Below are positions 25,908 to 38,000 of a stretch of DNA of 64,000 nucleotides, one piece after another. The notes below the pieces were generated by a model. That model saw only the letters and a list, made by a program, of their open reading frames with translations, ran no database searches and had not been told where the DNA came from. Position 1 is the first letter of the stretch. Every line of letters begins with the position of its first letter. The DNA is from Chaetorhynchus papuensis (taxonomy: Eukaryota; Chordata; Aves; Passeriformes; Rhipiduridae). The stretch lies in contig VWYX01000126.1 in the NCBI GenBank assembly GCA_013396525.1, positions 496,001-560,000 on the forward strand, written 5' to 3'. The position numbers and the translations under genes were made by a program.

Positions 25908-25950
25908 CAGAAGAATGAAGAGGAGGAAGGAGGGGTAGGAGGGAACAAGA
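25908..25950 (+). repeat. Purine-rich tract
   Basis: A/G-rich stretch with AGGAGGAAGGAGGGG at 25921-25935, interrupted by two T's. A possible MAZ/ETS-type or triplex-forming site; otherwise simple sequence. Confidence 0.6.
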
Positions 25951-28900
25951 TAATTTTGGCATGTTAATATTGAGATGTGTTATTTCCGATTAAAAGTCTC
26001 TGAAGACAATTCTTGTTTAAATCCTTGCTAAATTGAGGAATCTCAGTGCGTGAAATTAGAATGTTTGTTCCACTGTGGCCTGTACAGGACAAAAGGGATA
26101 GAGGGTTAGTGTTTAAAACTTCCCATTTGCTACAACATAGAAACGAGTCAAGTTTCATGGGAAAAGTCTAAGTTGCACTATTCTGTGGCATCAGTTCTTG
26201 GTTTTTCTTCCATTTAACAACACAGCTGAAAAGGCCACACATATTAATCTAGAAGGTAATTAATATAATCAGTCACTATTGATGTACCGTTGACTCTGCA
26301 AAATCTGTGAGCAGGTTTAACATGCAGACAGCACGATTTGCTGTAGTTAAAGCATGCAAACCTGGTACATGCAATGCTATTTTTGGCTAGATTCTTTGCT
26401 GACTACAAACCACTGTTACAAAATTAAGGCACAAAAAAATATCTGTATGCTTGGACTTGTCTCTTTGCTCCACACAGCCTTTCTGGACATCCTTCATTTG
26501 AGATTACCTTGCCTATTGCTGGCTCTAAACCGTTTCTCCATGAGCTCTTCAGGTAAAGGTATATTCAGATAGATCAGCAGACAGCAGTACTCCTTTGGCC
26601 TCTTCTGTTTGAGGATATCTGTTCCTGCCTCCCGCTGTCCACACTGTAAGCCAAGACTTCATCAGGGTCTGTGGCACAGAGAGGAAAGCAAATAGAGAAC
26701 GGGGCTGGGCGGAGCTGTGGTTCCAATTCTAGCTGATTAATTCTTTGTAGGTTTTTATATTTCTTTACATCAGTGCTTCTGTAGTTTGGTTTCCCTTTGT
26801 TGTGCTGAGTATTTAGCTGTACTTTTATAGGTTTGCCTTGGGGAATAAGAATCATTAAAGAACAGAGACCTCCAGAAAGGACTAACCCCTCTGGTTTTCT
26901 TCCAAAGGTTTGTTTTGTTTTGTTTTCTTTTTTTGCTTGCTGTTGTGTTAATGGGAGTTGTTTTGGTTTTTTTCTTAAACTTGTAAAATATTTTGGTTAT
27001 TTTAAAATAGACATTGGCAGTACTAAATGTTGCCATAATGTTCTAAAACACGTAGTAGCCGTGGCTTTCATTTTGTCACTGAAAGTCTATGGCAGCCATT
27101 GACTTTATTAAGAGCAGAAAAATGATATGTTACAGAGCCATTTCACCTCCATGCTGTCTCCTCTAATACATATATCTATGGAATTGTGGTAATTAGAGGC
27201 TCTTTATGTTTTATGATTTCAGTTGCCTGAGTTGAGTCTTAGCCTAATTGTTTAATGAACAGCTGGAAAGTTTTCTTGATCTTAAGCCATTACTGTAGGC
27301 TGACCTAATTTTGAGTCTAAGCAGAAAGACCGGTTCACATTCTGTTTTGTGTAGTTGACACTTCAGAAGTATGTGGCAGAAATATATGGTACAGGGCTGC
27401 CCTACTGCTGCTAGGCCTGCCCTGAGAACAGAAAGCAATGTTTTTTAGGTGGTTGAGTGATTTCATTTACTATTCCCCCAGCTGGAGTCTCTTCTATGTC
27501 AGAAGGAACAATCCACCTGCATTTAACCTATGCTATATCTTCAGCTCTTGCTGGAAGGGGCCACATCCTCATATTCAAGAAAAGAACAGCAACAAGCTTG
27601 AGTCGTAGTTAGTGAGAAATAAAATCCATGTCAAATTTATGTGAGGTCATATAATGATAAAACAATTTCATTTTTAATGAGTTGCTTGAAAAATGATGAG
27701 TTTGCTTTTTAACATGCAGAATTTTGAAGCATCAGCTCTATAGCAAGAATTGATCTGTTCTCAAAAATATCTTTGAACATCTCTAGGTTCTTAAAATAAG
27801 ACATTGTTAAAAAGAATGTTTTTTTCCTGAATGAAAATGGGAAGTTACATAAGCTTCTGGAAGAGAAATCTGAAATTCTTCTTTCGCTCATATTTTGCAT
27901 AGCTTTCCATATACTTTCTGCTTTTTTCTTCTACACAATACATTATTCAGTACATAGTTATCTACAAAACTCTTGTAACTGAGATGACTTCAGAGAGTCT
28001 GAAGTACTGGCTGTTAGTTAATGGGTGGGGCAATTCTTAAGTGGGCTATTTTCTTGTGATTTCGTAATGCTTCCTATTTGTCAGTGCCAGCCTAGTTCTT
28101 TGCTCCTTAGGAAGCAGTTTTCTACTTTGATGTGCTTGCCAAATAAACAGCCATCTTAAACACCACGTGATGGTTTCTGGTTGGTGTTCAGGCCTTGTTT
28201 TAGTGTACATGGTCCAGTTCCCAGGCTGTAGGTGCTGTGTAAGGAATAACCTGACTCTTCTCTTTACTCAGTGCTGGTACTGCTGATGAGACAGCCCTAC
28301 TTCCTTCTCAGCTTTGCTCCATGGCTGAACCCCTGGGGTCCTACAGCTCCTGAATTCTCTACCTATTATCTTTAGGAGATAGGTGTTTACTTTTCTCATG
28401 GGTTTTGCCCATTCAAAAATACTACAATATGTGACTTTCAGGTTCAGGAGGATTTACCTTTCCCTGTCTGAACCAATTATGTGAATGCAAGTAATTTTTG
28501 CCCTGGGTGGGTGCCTGGCTTCTCTCGGGCTGACTGTTTTTTTACCTGAATGTTTAGACAGCCTGTAAAGATTTTTTTGTTGTGTGAAGGATTTGAATTC
28601 TGATTACATTATTGAGTTTGGTAGTCTGGGATTATTCAGACGTAGTTTGGCAGTTTATGATGTAGTGCTTGAAGTAGTTAGTACTTGGCTTCAGAGTAAC
28701 CTACCCCAGCTTTATTAAAAGAAGTACATATATCCCAGATCCTCACTTGAGACATGCTGATTTTGGTTCTGAGAAGTTCACTAGGCCCCAGTTGCATGTG
28801 TTGTCTCTGAACACTTCTCATGGGTATGTGAAGAGAGGATATTGTATGTATGGCACCTTATGTTGAACGTGCATGTGTAAAGTACACACCTAGAGTAAAA

Positions 28901-30740
28901 TATAAAAAATGGAATTTTCTTTTTACAAGTTCATTCCTTAGCTTTATTCTCTTAAAATGAATTTTACAAACCTCATGATTGCTTAGTGGAGTTATATAAT
29001 GAAGAATAGTGAAAACTTGAAATGATCATACAAGCTGTTACTGTAAAGTGAAGGTTGCTCTTAATATTCTGTTAATCCATAATTCAGTTATTTGGAATAC
29101 CTCCCATTTACAAGGGAGATATCCTCCCAAATTCTTCTTTGATGTACAGACTGTGATTGTAAGTATACTCTTCTAGTAGTATTAATAAATATTTGCTTGA
29201 CATTTAATCTCACTGATCTTTAATCAGTTCTTAGTAGTTGTGATAACTGAAGTTACAAAGTTGAAATAACTTCCTTTCTGTAGGAAAACAGGAATGCTAG
29301 TTTCTTTTATTTGTATATGTTTTAAAGATACCATGCCATGTCATTTATTTCATTTGACTTAATCATTAGAGAAGATTAAAGGTGGCTTATTTCTTAGACA
29401 TATGCTTAACAAAGAAGGATTTTACAAACATCTGTGCAAACACATACAACATCTTCCTGCTCTCTTATCAGTAAATGCAGCTGTTCCTGTTTTTAAAAAT
29501 CAGATGTGTGATAATGTGGAGTAGCTATGTTTGAAGGCTTCATTTTCTGATATCTAGGACATGTTTCTTTTTCCTGAGCTTGGACAGGTATAAATAAGAA
29601 AGATAAATTTACAGCTAATGTTGATTTTATTTTTTTTTCCATTTCCCCCTGCCCCTGACACTATCAGAAACTGTAACCAATGTCATCTGCTAAGTGAACT
29701 GCAAGTTCTTAGCACATGTATGCTGGATTAAGGATAATTAGTCTATACACTGAATAGTGGTAAATTATGCACAATAATACAGCTCTTATATGATTTAAAA
29801 TTTCTATCAAATTTATAAATTAAAAAACAAGTTGCTGATAATAGAATGTGAGTAACTTACGTCCTTCTCACGAGGGACGCTATCAAAAAATCCAAACCCA
29901 AGTTGTCTTTTTAGTGGTTTTATTCTTGGTATAAAAGTATGGTTTGCTGATTGTATTGACAGATCCATACAAATGAAATAGGAAACATAGTTGTTGAGAA
30001 AAATAGGTGTGCAAATCTGTTTGTAAGTCATTAAGTTACTATTTTTAGTAGCTAAGTGGGGATTCTACACTGTCGTTTTTACAACTTATTCCAGTTCTGC
30101 TTTGTTTCTCTGTTTTGGAGCCAAGTGGTGTGATATATGCCCATTGGTCTTTCAGAATGGGCAAATATAGTCAAGCAAAACAGCCCCAAACCATGTTTCA
30201 TGGCAATCTCTTTCTGGCCAAAACCCTATTAAAAAGCCCACAATGTACATCTTTTCATCCAGAAATTCTCCCGTATGTGTTGGTTGTAAAATGTTATGGG
30301 TCAGATGTAGTACAGCATCTTAAGAGTAGGGCAAAATCTTACCTGAGTCATGTATTCCTCATCACCATACCCATGAGTACTTCTGTTCTATGAATTTTGT
30401 TCTTTAAGTACAGCTTCATAAAAATTTTGAGGATCACAGATGAACACTGCTTTTTAGAACCACTCTTTTTCTCAATATTGAGATATCAAATAACTTCTGA
30501 TGTTATATTAATGACAGTGTAGAGTAATCTTCATGGTTTCTGGGTTCCTTTATTTGTTTATTGCTTATGTCTCTTACTGAAGTCTCAAGTAAATCTGATC
30601 CTGCTTAGTGTGAGATCTGCCTGGCAATTTGTCTCCTGTCTCTAAATGGCCAATAAATTTTTCACTATCAGATGGTGTTACAACGAAATCTGGGAAATAG
30701 CAAACTGAAAACTGAGAAAGAAAACATGTATGTGCATGCC
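25951..30740. other. Noncoding sequence, no gene seen
   Basis: AT-rich, with a modest GC patch at 26600-26740 (GGGGCTGGGCGGAGCTGTGG) that lacks any recognisable frame. Repeated GTTTT words occur near 26905-26980. Open frames of 60-90 codons lie on both strands and overlap, so they are composition effects. Confidence 0.65.
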
Positions 30741-30770
30741 TTTTTTTTTTTTTTTTTTGAAAAAAAGAAA
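30741..30770 (+). repeat. T18 followed by A-rich run
   Basis: Eighteen T's, one G, then AAAAAAAGAAA. The pair could fold as a T/A hairpin. No element body or target-site duplication is visible. Confidence 0.8.
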
Positions 30771-31104
30771 GTGCTTCACAGGCTTTGTTTTACTGGTTAG
30801 AAAGGTCTTTGAATAACTATTGCCAAACCATGAATAGATAATCTTAGTGGAGGGGAAGTTTATTTTAGTCTATTATGAGTTGATTAGAAAATCAACTTAA
30901 GCTGAATCAGTTTGCATTGCCTTCAAATGAAGTAAGAATGTAAATACAGATGTTTAATTATTCTCAGTAAATGGATGCAAAACCTCATATAATTTTGGAG
31001 GCGTAGTACTGAGACTTCTATGTAAACTCAGTCTTATTCTTCAGCTACTGAAATTATTATTTAGAAAACTTTGGGCATTCTTTCAACAAACAGCAACTGC
31101 CTCA

Positions 31105-31120
31105 TCCTGCAATTGCAGGA
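31105..31120. repeat. Perfect 16-bp palindrome
   Basis: TCCTGCAATTGCAGGA is fully self-complementary with no loop. Its core TGCAATTGCA resembles an overlapping pair of C/EBP-type half-sites (TTGCA/TGCAA). Function is inference. Confidence 0.75.
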
Positions 31121-33020
31121 AGACTGCTTTACAAATATGGTGATAATAATCACAAGATATAACATATTCTTCTTGCTTCCTTCTAGGATCCTTTATATGA
31201 TCTCCTTTATTGTTTCTTGTAGGAGCTCATTTTTATGTTTTATATCTTGGAAAAACGATGTCTTATTCTGGTGATTTCACCTTGAGGTTTGATGAGAAGC
31301 AGGCGAGCTGCTTCTTTTCTATCACCCATAAATTCCTGCTTTACAAAAGTCTGCTTGGTACTATGGGTCTGAAATTTGGGACAAAATCAAAACGTGTATT
31401 AAAAGATACAGATTTCTGATTTTAGTAGCTTTCTGACTGCTGTGTCAGATTTCATCACTATTAAAATTATTACTGAAATACTGGGTTTGCATTCCTCTTC
31501 CACAAAACAGATTTAACTCTGTATAGCTAGAGTCCAGTTTATGAAAATGAAGACACTTTTCTTCTATTTGCTGTGATCAGATTTTTCAAAACTTCTGTTA
31601 TTCTTTTCAATACAAAAGAAAGGAATTTTCTGTTTTGCTTTGTCTTGGGGTGTTTAGTGGCAGGTTTATTTTCACTGTTTGCATAGAACTTAGTCCTGTA
31701 TCCCAGATGAAAACCCTAGATAAAATAGCTGTATTTCAGATTTTCCATTATAGTAGGGTGTTACGCAAAACTTGTAAAGCTGGATATAAAATGGGATAAG
31801 TCAACCTAAGACTCCAAAGAAATGTTCTGTTTTTCCTGCAGGGAGAGAGGAGGAAGGCATAGGCTTTTGTCAGCACCTGTAAACTGACAGCTAAATAAAA
31901 ATAGACTGACAATACATGCGCAAGAAAGGGGATGAAAATTGCCTCAGTCAAAATGTCTTTACAGCCAATCCTTAAGATGCTTTTTTGCAAGAAGTATGCA
32001 ACATTGGAAGCTGAACAAGCTCCTCCCTCAGGAGCTAAAATGATTTAAATTACTGCTGAATCACTAAAATATGTAAAGAATAAAACTTGTTTAGAAATAG
32101 GAAGCTAACTATTTGATCAGCCATAATTTGGTTGTGGTTTCTAAGGCTTCCTATGTTGTTGGTTCATAAATAGTAATTCTAAATTAAATAAATGCTGGAT
32201 ACTACAATAATTATGGAGTTACTGAAGAGGCCTACATTCCTTTTTTTAACAGTGTTTTCTATGGATGTGTTTCACCAGTACTAATATGTTTACTTATATC
32301 AGTTTATTTCAGAAGTCCTTGTTGTTTATCTTACTTTTATGAAGTAATTTTATTATTATTAATATAAGTAATAGGAGATTTTGGCAACTGGATACACAAC
32401 AGACGTGCTGTCTGTTTTCTCTCTTCATTTATTTTTCTCTTGTTAAAGTCATCAAAATGTTGACAGCTGCATAACTCTCTTTAAAGCTTTCATATCTTGA
32501 CAGATATTACAGATATTTGTCATTTTACTTACAGTAAGTGACAGCTAAATTAGCTTTATGCTGTATTGGAGGATATCTCAGATGTAGTGAGTCCAGTCAA
32601 ATTTATATTGCATTTCTTTAATGTGCAGCTGATTTTCGAGTGGTTATTAAGGAGTGAACAGTGAAGTGATACATGAAGAATGTGAAAATCTTGAGCTAGC
32701 AGATATTCAAGGTTAACAGATGAGAAATATGTTCCCCTTTTATTACTTCTATCACATTGGATAGTCTAGTTTTTCCTTCATTTTCCCTTCTTATTTCAGC
32801 TAGATGTGGGGTTGAAGATCTGTACATTAATCCTGCTTTAATAGATACCCCCTTCCCAGCTGAGTGTTTAAGGCTGCCAGGGGATGCTGGGGGTGTTTAT
32901 AGGTCACAGTGGCAGCTACTCAGTGGAACAACGTTGGTTCAGTATCACTGCACCTGCCCCCTGTGTGTTCAGTTAAGCACAGTTCATTCACTGACTGCAA
33001 TGTAGGTGTATTTCAGAATG

Positions 33021-33050
33021 TATATACATATACATATAATATATGTACAT
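33021..33050. repeat. Alternating TA/CA microsatellite-like tract
   Basis: TATATACATATACATATAAT followed by ATATGTACAT. Alternating purine-pyrimidine, partly self-complementary, and probably length-variable. Confidence 0.75.
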
Positions 33051-34369
33051 TGCTTTTCAAAAGTTTGGGCTGAATTAAGGATGGGAAGAGAACAAACAAA
33101 GCTACCGAATGAAAAAAAAAAAATCTTTGTGCTGTCAAGTAACTTACTCAGTAATGTCACTGTATTTTTTTTTGTGCCATGCATAAATACAAAGCACAAT
33201 TAAAAAAATTGCAGTGGATCTTTACTTTATTAAGCTAAGAATGTCTGCAAAAATGTACTTGACAGGAGGGGGGAGATGAAAGGAAAAAAAAAAAGGAAAA
33301 AACTTGTTGTCTTTTATCCAGATAGCTTAATTACACAATTGAGTGTTTCTCACAGTTGTCTGTTTAAATTGCTGTCAGAAATGGAAAATTCCATAGCATG
33401 ATATTTTCTCATTTTAGTATGTTCAGTGTATTGCTAATGATAGCCAGACTTTCAAATTACTATAAATGTAAAAAGATGAGTTATAGATGTTCAGTGTTTT
33501 AATCTACTCTGTTCTGATACTGCTGTCTTACTCCTGGGAGTCCCTCTAGCATTTGGACAATTAGTATTTGGAACAAGCCTTTATAAGAAAAGCTCAGTGT
33601 TGCTCAAATCAAGTGGAGGAAGTGAGACAAGCCACCTGAATTGTAAGAGAATAACTGATTTCACTGATTTTCTGTAATATACTTTAAAAACCTCTTCTTA
33701 AAAACTTCAGAGATTTTGGAAACCTGGAAAGTAGTATATTTGTGTCTTGATTTTTTTCCAGTGTTCTTTTAAGTCAGTTTTTGTTTTATTTGTTTAGGGT
33801 TTTCTTGGGGGGGGTGTTGTTTTTTTGAATTTTTTAATTTTAGTTTTGTGTAGGTGCAGCCTTCTCTGAAAATAATTTATGCTTAGATGGGCTGAAGTTT
33901 AAGTTAAGCATAACAGTTTCTCCTAGAGGACCACCAAAGCAGGGGCACTGTGGGAGTTTGTGTGTTAGTGTGTGTATGTACCACTTTGCATTCCGAGGAG
34001 AGCAAAACCAAGAGTGTTGAGTGAAAAATTATTTTTGGGGATTACTTTGGATACTGGCCTGAATCAGGCACAGAGTTACATCTGTTCTAACTGCAACTGA
34101 TGCTAAAACACCTACTGACCTCTCAGAAGAGAGGAAGGTCTACAGTAGCGTTACAGAGAATCACGACTTAAGTGGAACATTGCCTTATATTGTGTTTAAG
34201 CATATTTTCTTTTCTTTCAGTATTACTGACATAGCAGATATGTGGCAGGGAGTAATATTTATTGGTAGAGAATTTCTTGAGAAAGTCTCTAAAGTGGAAA
34301 AAGTGCAGCAAATTGCACAAGCTGGAATAGAGCTTTCACATTCTCCCTGAAAAGAGTGTTTGCTTTATG

Positions 34370-34384
34370 AAAAAAAAAAAAAAA
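34370..34384 (+). repeat. Poly-A run (A15)
   Basis: A mononucleotide run after TGCTTTATG. It lies 60 bases upstream of the perfect hairpin. Confidence 0.85.
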
Positions 34385-34443
34385 TGCACAAGAATTTTGA
34401 AGAGATGCACATATGCTGTAAAGCTTTATCTGCTTTACTTCAC

Positions 34444-34475
34444 TGAAATACCCAGCACTGAAGCTGGGTATTTCA
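34444..34475. repeat. Perfect 13-bp hairpin with 6-nt loop
   Basis: Left arm TGAAATACCCAGC (34444-34456), loop ACTGAA, right arm GCTGGGTATTTCA (34463-34475): every base pairs. Beyond an asymmetric internal loop (TTCAC against T), TTAC (34435-34438) pairs with GTAA (34477-34480), extending the similarity to 17 pairs. The chance of a 13-bp perfect arm pair at one loop size is about 0.001 per 64 kb. It may be a template-switch inversion, a cruciform, or a small structured RNA if transcribed. It is shorter than a usual pre-miRNA stem. Confidence 0.8.
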
Positions 34476-34609
34476 TGTAATCCTGAAGGCCAGTAACCGC
34501 AGCCAGTGATCCTAACTGTCAGTACATCCTAGGATTTGATCAGTGGTTTCATTCTTGATCTTGAATGAGAGCTTTCCACAGTCCAGAAAAATTTTATAGC
34601 TTGTACAGA

Positions 34610-35080
34610 GCTCTCTAAAACCATTAATTGGCCTATTCAGATTTTATCTGTAACTTTACTTTGTGCTGAGCACTATTTGTAATGCTGTCATAAACTGTAC
34701 TAAAGCCCTGCTTCCTAGGCTTTAGTGAGAGGATAAATACTCCCCAGGAACACGCAAGCTGAACATGCCGATTGTTTAGCGTGGGTTAAACGCCCCTACC
34801 TGAAACACAACCACATTAATATTGCATCTTTCAGATTTGTCAGGCACCTTAAGAGTGTAGCATTTCAGCAGTGGTTTTATAGAAACTTGCTGCAGAACTG
34901 GATGGGATTAATAATGTATGAGATATATCACACTTAGTACAGTATTAAATTCTAGCAGTGGAAGGATGCAAACCGGTTCGTAACCTTACAAGAACGTTGT
35001 GCACTACAGTAATCTTGATAATACTGTACAGTCAAATTAACAGTGAATAAATGCTGAACTCTGCTTTCTGTCAGAAATGA
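34610..35080. promoter_or_regulatory. Candidate conserved noncoding element with Grainyhead site
   Basis: A homopolymer-free block with TTAATTGG near 34624, a CpG-bearing stretch GCCGATTGTTTAGCGTGGGT near 34767 (with SOX/FOX-like ATTGTTTA) and AAACGCCCC. AACCGGTT (34971-34978) matches the palindromic Grainyhead-like/CP2 consensus exactly. Retained CpGs in AT-rich DNA and word density suggest an enhancer, with no target named. Confidence 0.42.
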
Positions 35081-38000
35081 TACTCATGCAGTGTCTTGTC
35101 AGTGTTCGTGCATGCTGTCCTGAGCAGCTCACTGGAAAAAACCCATAAGATAAAAAGATGTAATGAATTATTCTGGCTGCATAACACTTTGTAAAGAAGG
35201 TGTTAAGGATCTTAGTAAGGATGGGAAATTTTGCGTGGTTTAGTTCTTGGGTGAGCAGCAGTGTGTGTTTATAAAACTGCAGGAGTACCTCCCTCCAGAA
35301 CATCTTTGTTTATCAAAATTATATTAAAACAGAAGGTTGGAATAAGTCTTATTCTTAGATAGTAGGCAGTTGTTTCAGTATAATCTTATTATTCCAGATG
35401 TGACAGAAAGAGAGAGGAGTCAAGACCCTAGGGCCAGACCTTATGGGCTACAGCTTTTACCCTAAAACACATATGGGAGCTATCAATCAATAGATTTCCC
35501 TGTGCATGTTGTGCTTTCTTTGTATTTTTACACTGCTTTATTGGAGATTTCTTTCACCATTTTTCAGTTGGGTGGGTACTGTCAGTCCCCACCTTCTTTT
35601 ATTCCAAGGGTTGCCAGCATCTCTTCTGAGGAACCCTTATCACCTTCTTTTAAGGTGTTTGGTGATACATTGGGAATAGATGGCTCTCCTCTTTCTGTAT
35701 AAACTAATAGGTCTTCTGTCACTTTCAATTTAAACTCCTGGTGCATCAGAAACTGTTACTTTACATTTTCTACCCTGGAAAACAAAACAAAAATGAAGTG
35801 GAAGCTGCAGTAGAATGAATTTTGAAATTTAGAACACATACTTTTCGCTGAATAGAAAGGTTGTAAGAACAGGCTCTGACCAATCAAACTGCTGTACTTC
35901 AGGAGCAGGGGTTAAAGACTTAAAAAATGTGCTTACTGTACAGACTGCATCAACTACAATGCTTCATCTGGGATAAGTTTTTTTTGAGAGGACAGAAGGA
36001 ATCAACCATAAGCACAGGGAACAGCGTATTTATGTGTCTTTGTAGATGTGCAGCAGAGCTGTAGGAACTTAAAATGTTTCCTACCTCGTCCTGCTTTGGC
36101 CTTGGAAAGCCCTCCCTATAAGGCTGGCTGAAGTAAATACAAGATTTGTCTTGTTGGAAATTCAAACTGAGGCCAAATGAACCAAACACTGTAAAACCTT
36201 GGTGTCCAGAAGACTGATGTGTATGGATTTTCAATTCAGTCATTTCTGTAAGAAAGTGTATTTGGTTTTGAAAAGTAGATCAGCCTTCTTGGAGTGGAAA
36301 AATTATTTGAATAATGTGATGATTCTCAAAAATTGCATCTATTTGTGTCTAATTGCTGTCAAAGAGGAGTTTTTGTGTTCTAGATTCTCAAGCTGGAGCT
36401 GTGCAACAGGGACTTAGAAGTAAAATAGACTTCAAAATAGGAGAACCTCCTGTAGGGTGGTTGAAGGGATTTGTTACTGTTTCCTTCTTGCAGTGGAAAT
36501 CCAAAACTGGAAAGAAAGGTGTGTCCTCAAAGGTGTATATTAGGAGGAAAAAAAATAAATGTCAGAGTACAAGTTTTAGCTTACTGCATTTACTCCTCGA
36601 TCAAAATGCAGACAAAGCTAGTAAATGCTTGAAATATGATTGTTAGAGGCTCGTCTGAATTTTTATTAGGCATTATGAAATATTTGTTTTAACTTTGAAG
36701 AGTGCATCAATTAAAAAGAGATGGTGCCTCAGAGAAATGTTTACAATAAATGCCAAATGACTGAGCTGGCCTCTTCTTATTTGAAGTGCTAGTTCTCAGG
36801 CCAGGTTATAAAGTGTTTTGATGAGGAAGTGGGCAAAAAGAATTGTTTAATTCTTGCTATTTTTACAGGTAACAGATTTATTTGCAGGATTGTTGTTGCA
36901 GATCCCAGTCAAGCTCAAAATAAAGTTTTAGGAAACATTCTATATACTCAAAATGTACCTTTCTGAAAGTGATGCATAATGAGAATGACAAGTGAAACGT
37001 GGAGAAAGTATCACCATTTTCACGGTACGTGGAGGAAGAAAGTTGGTCTTGGGTTTTCCCAGCATTTTGAAATGCTGCCTGGACCCTGGCTGGTGCTGCC
37101 AAACTGCCTCTCAGCAGTGAAAGAATAATGCATTTTTCTTATGAAACTAGTTTTTCTCTTTGTTTCTATTAATTCAAAACAAATCTGAATTTCACTGAGA
37201 GGAAGGGATATTTTTATGTATACACACACGCACATATATATGTATAGAATGGCAACATTCATTTTTCTGTATCTCTACAGTCTGAAAACTTTTATTTTAA
37301 TGAATCACACTACTCAGTGAAATTGAGAAACTACTTAAAATAGTCTCGTTTACCAAAATTTACCTGCTTACCTGGTCTCATCCCCAGAACGCTTTTTTGT
37401 TTTTAAAGCTACAATAGCTTAGCAAGTCAAGTTGCTAGAAGATATCTTTTTATACTGAAATCCTGTTTGCTCCAAGACTAAATGCATGTATATGTATGGG
37501 GTTTTTTTAGTGTTAATTAATGAGGTTTTGTTTCATAACCAGTAACTAATGAGACCTCACTGATGTTCATACGGAGTGATTGTCATTGATAGTTTTTCTC
37601 TGAAGCAGATCTAAAACACAGTTAATGAGATATTTACACTTCATCATACCTGTCATGTTTAGTATTTAATTGTATTTTTAAATGTTTTTATGCCTTAGAT
37701 TTTGTATTAGTTTATTTCATCTTTTCTTTTTTTTTTATTCTAGTTATGCTAGCCACTTAAATTTTATTCTTTATAGTCTCCTAGAGTTAAAAATAATGCA
37801 TACTTATCTAGCTAAAAACTAGTTCAGTCCTGCCCTACTTCTGGGATCATTCCTGTACACATAATGATACCAATAAATACAAGGAAATCCTCAGACACTT
37901 TTGCTCCTGGCTAAAGACGAATCTGCATGAAAGCATTTCTAGAGTCTATATTTTTCTTGTCAGAAGATGTAAAACCTTTCATGTTTGCTAGTTGGTTTGT

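Larger units (their letters stand above)
30771..34369. other. Noncoding sequence, no gene seen
   Basis: AT-rich. It contains an exact palindrome at 31105-31120, an alternating TA/CA tract at 33021-33050, A12 at 33112-33123, A-rich 33284-33302 and a G8 run near 33807. A bulged stem TGTCA[TTTT]ACTTA-CAG-TAAGTGACA lies near 32518-32542. I see no frame with coding character. Confidence 0.65.
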
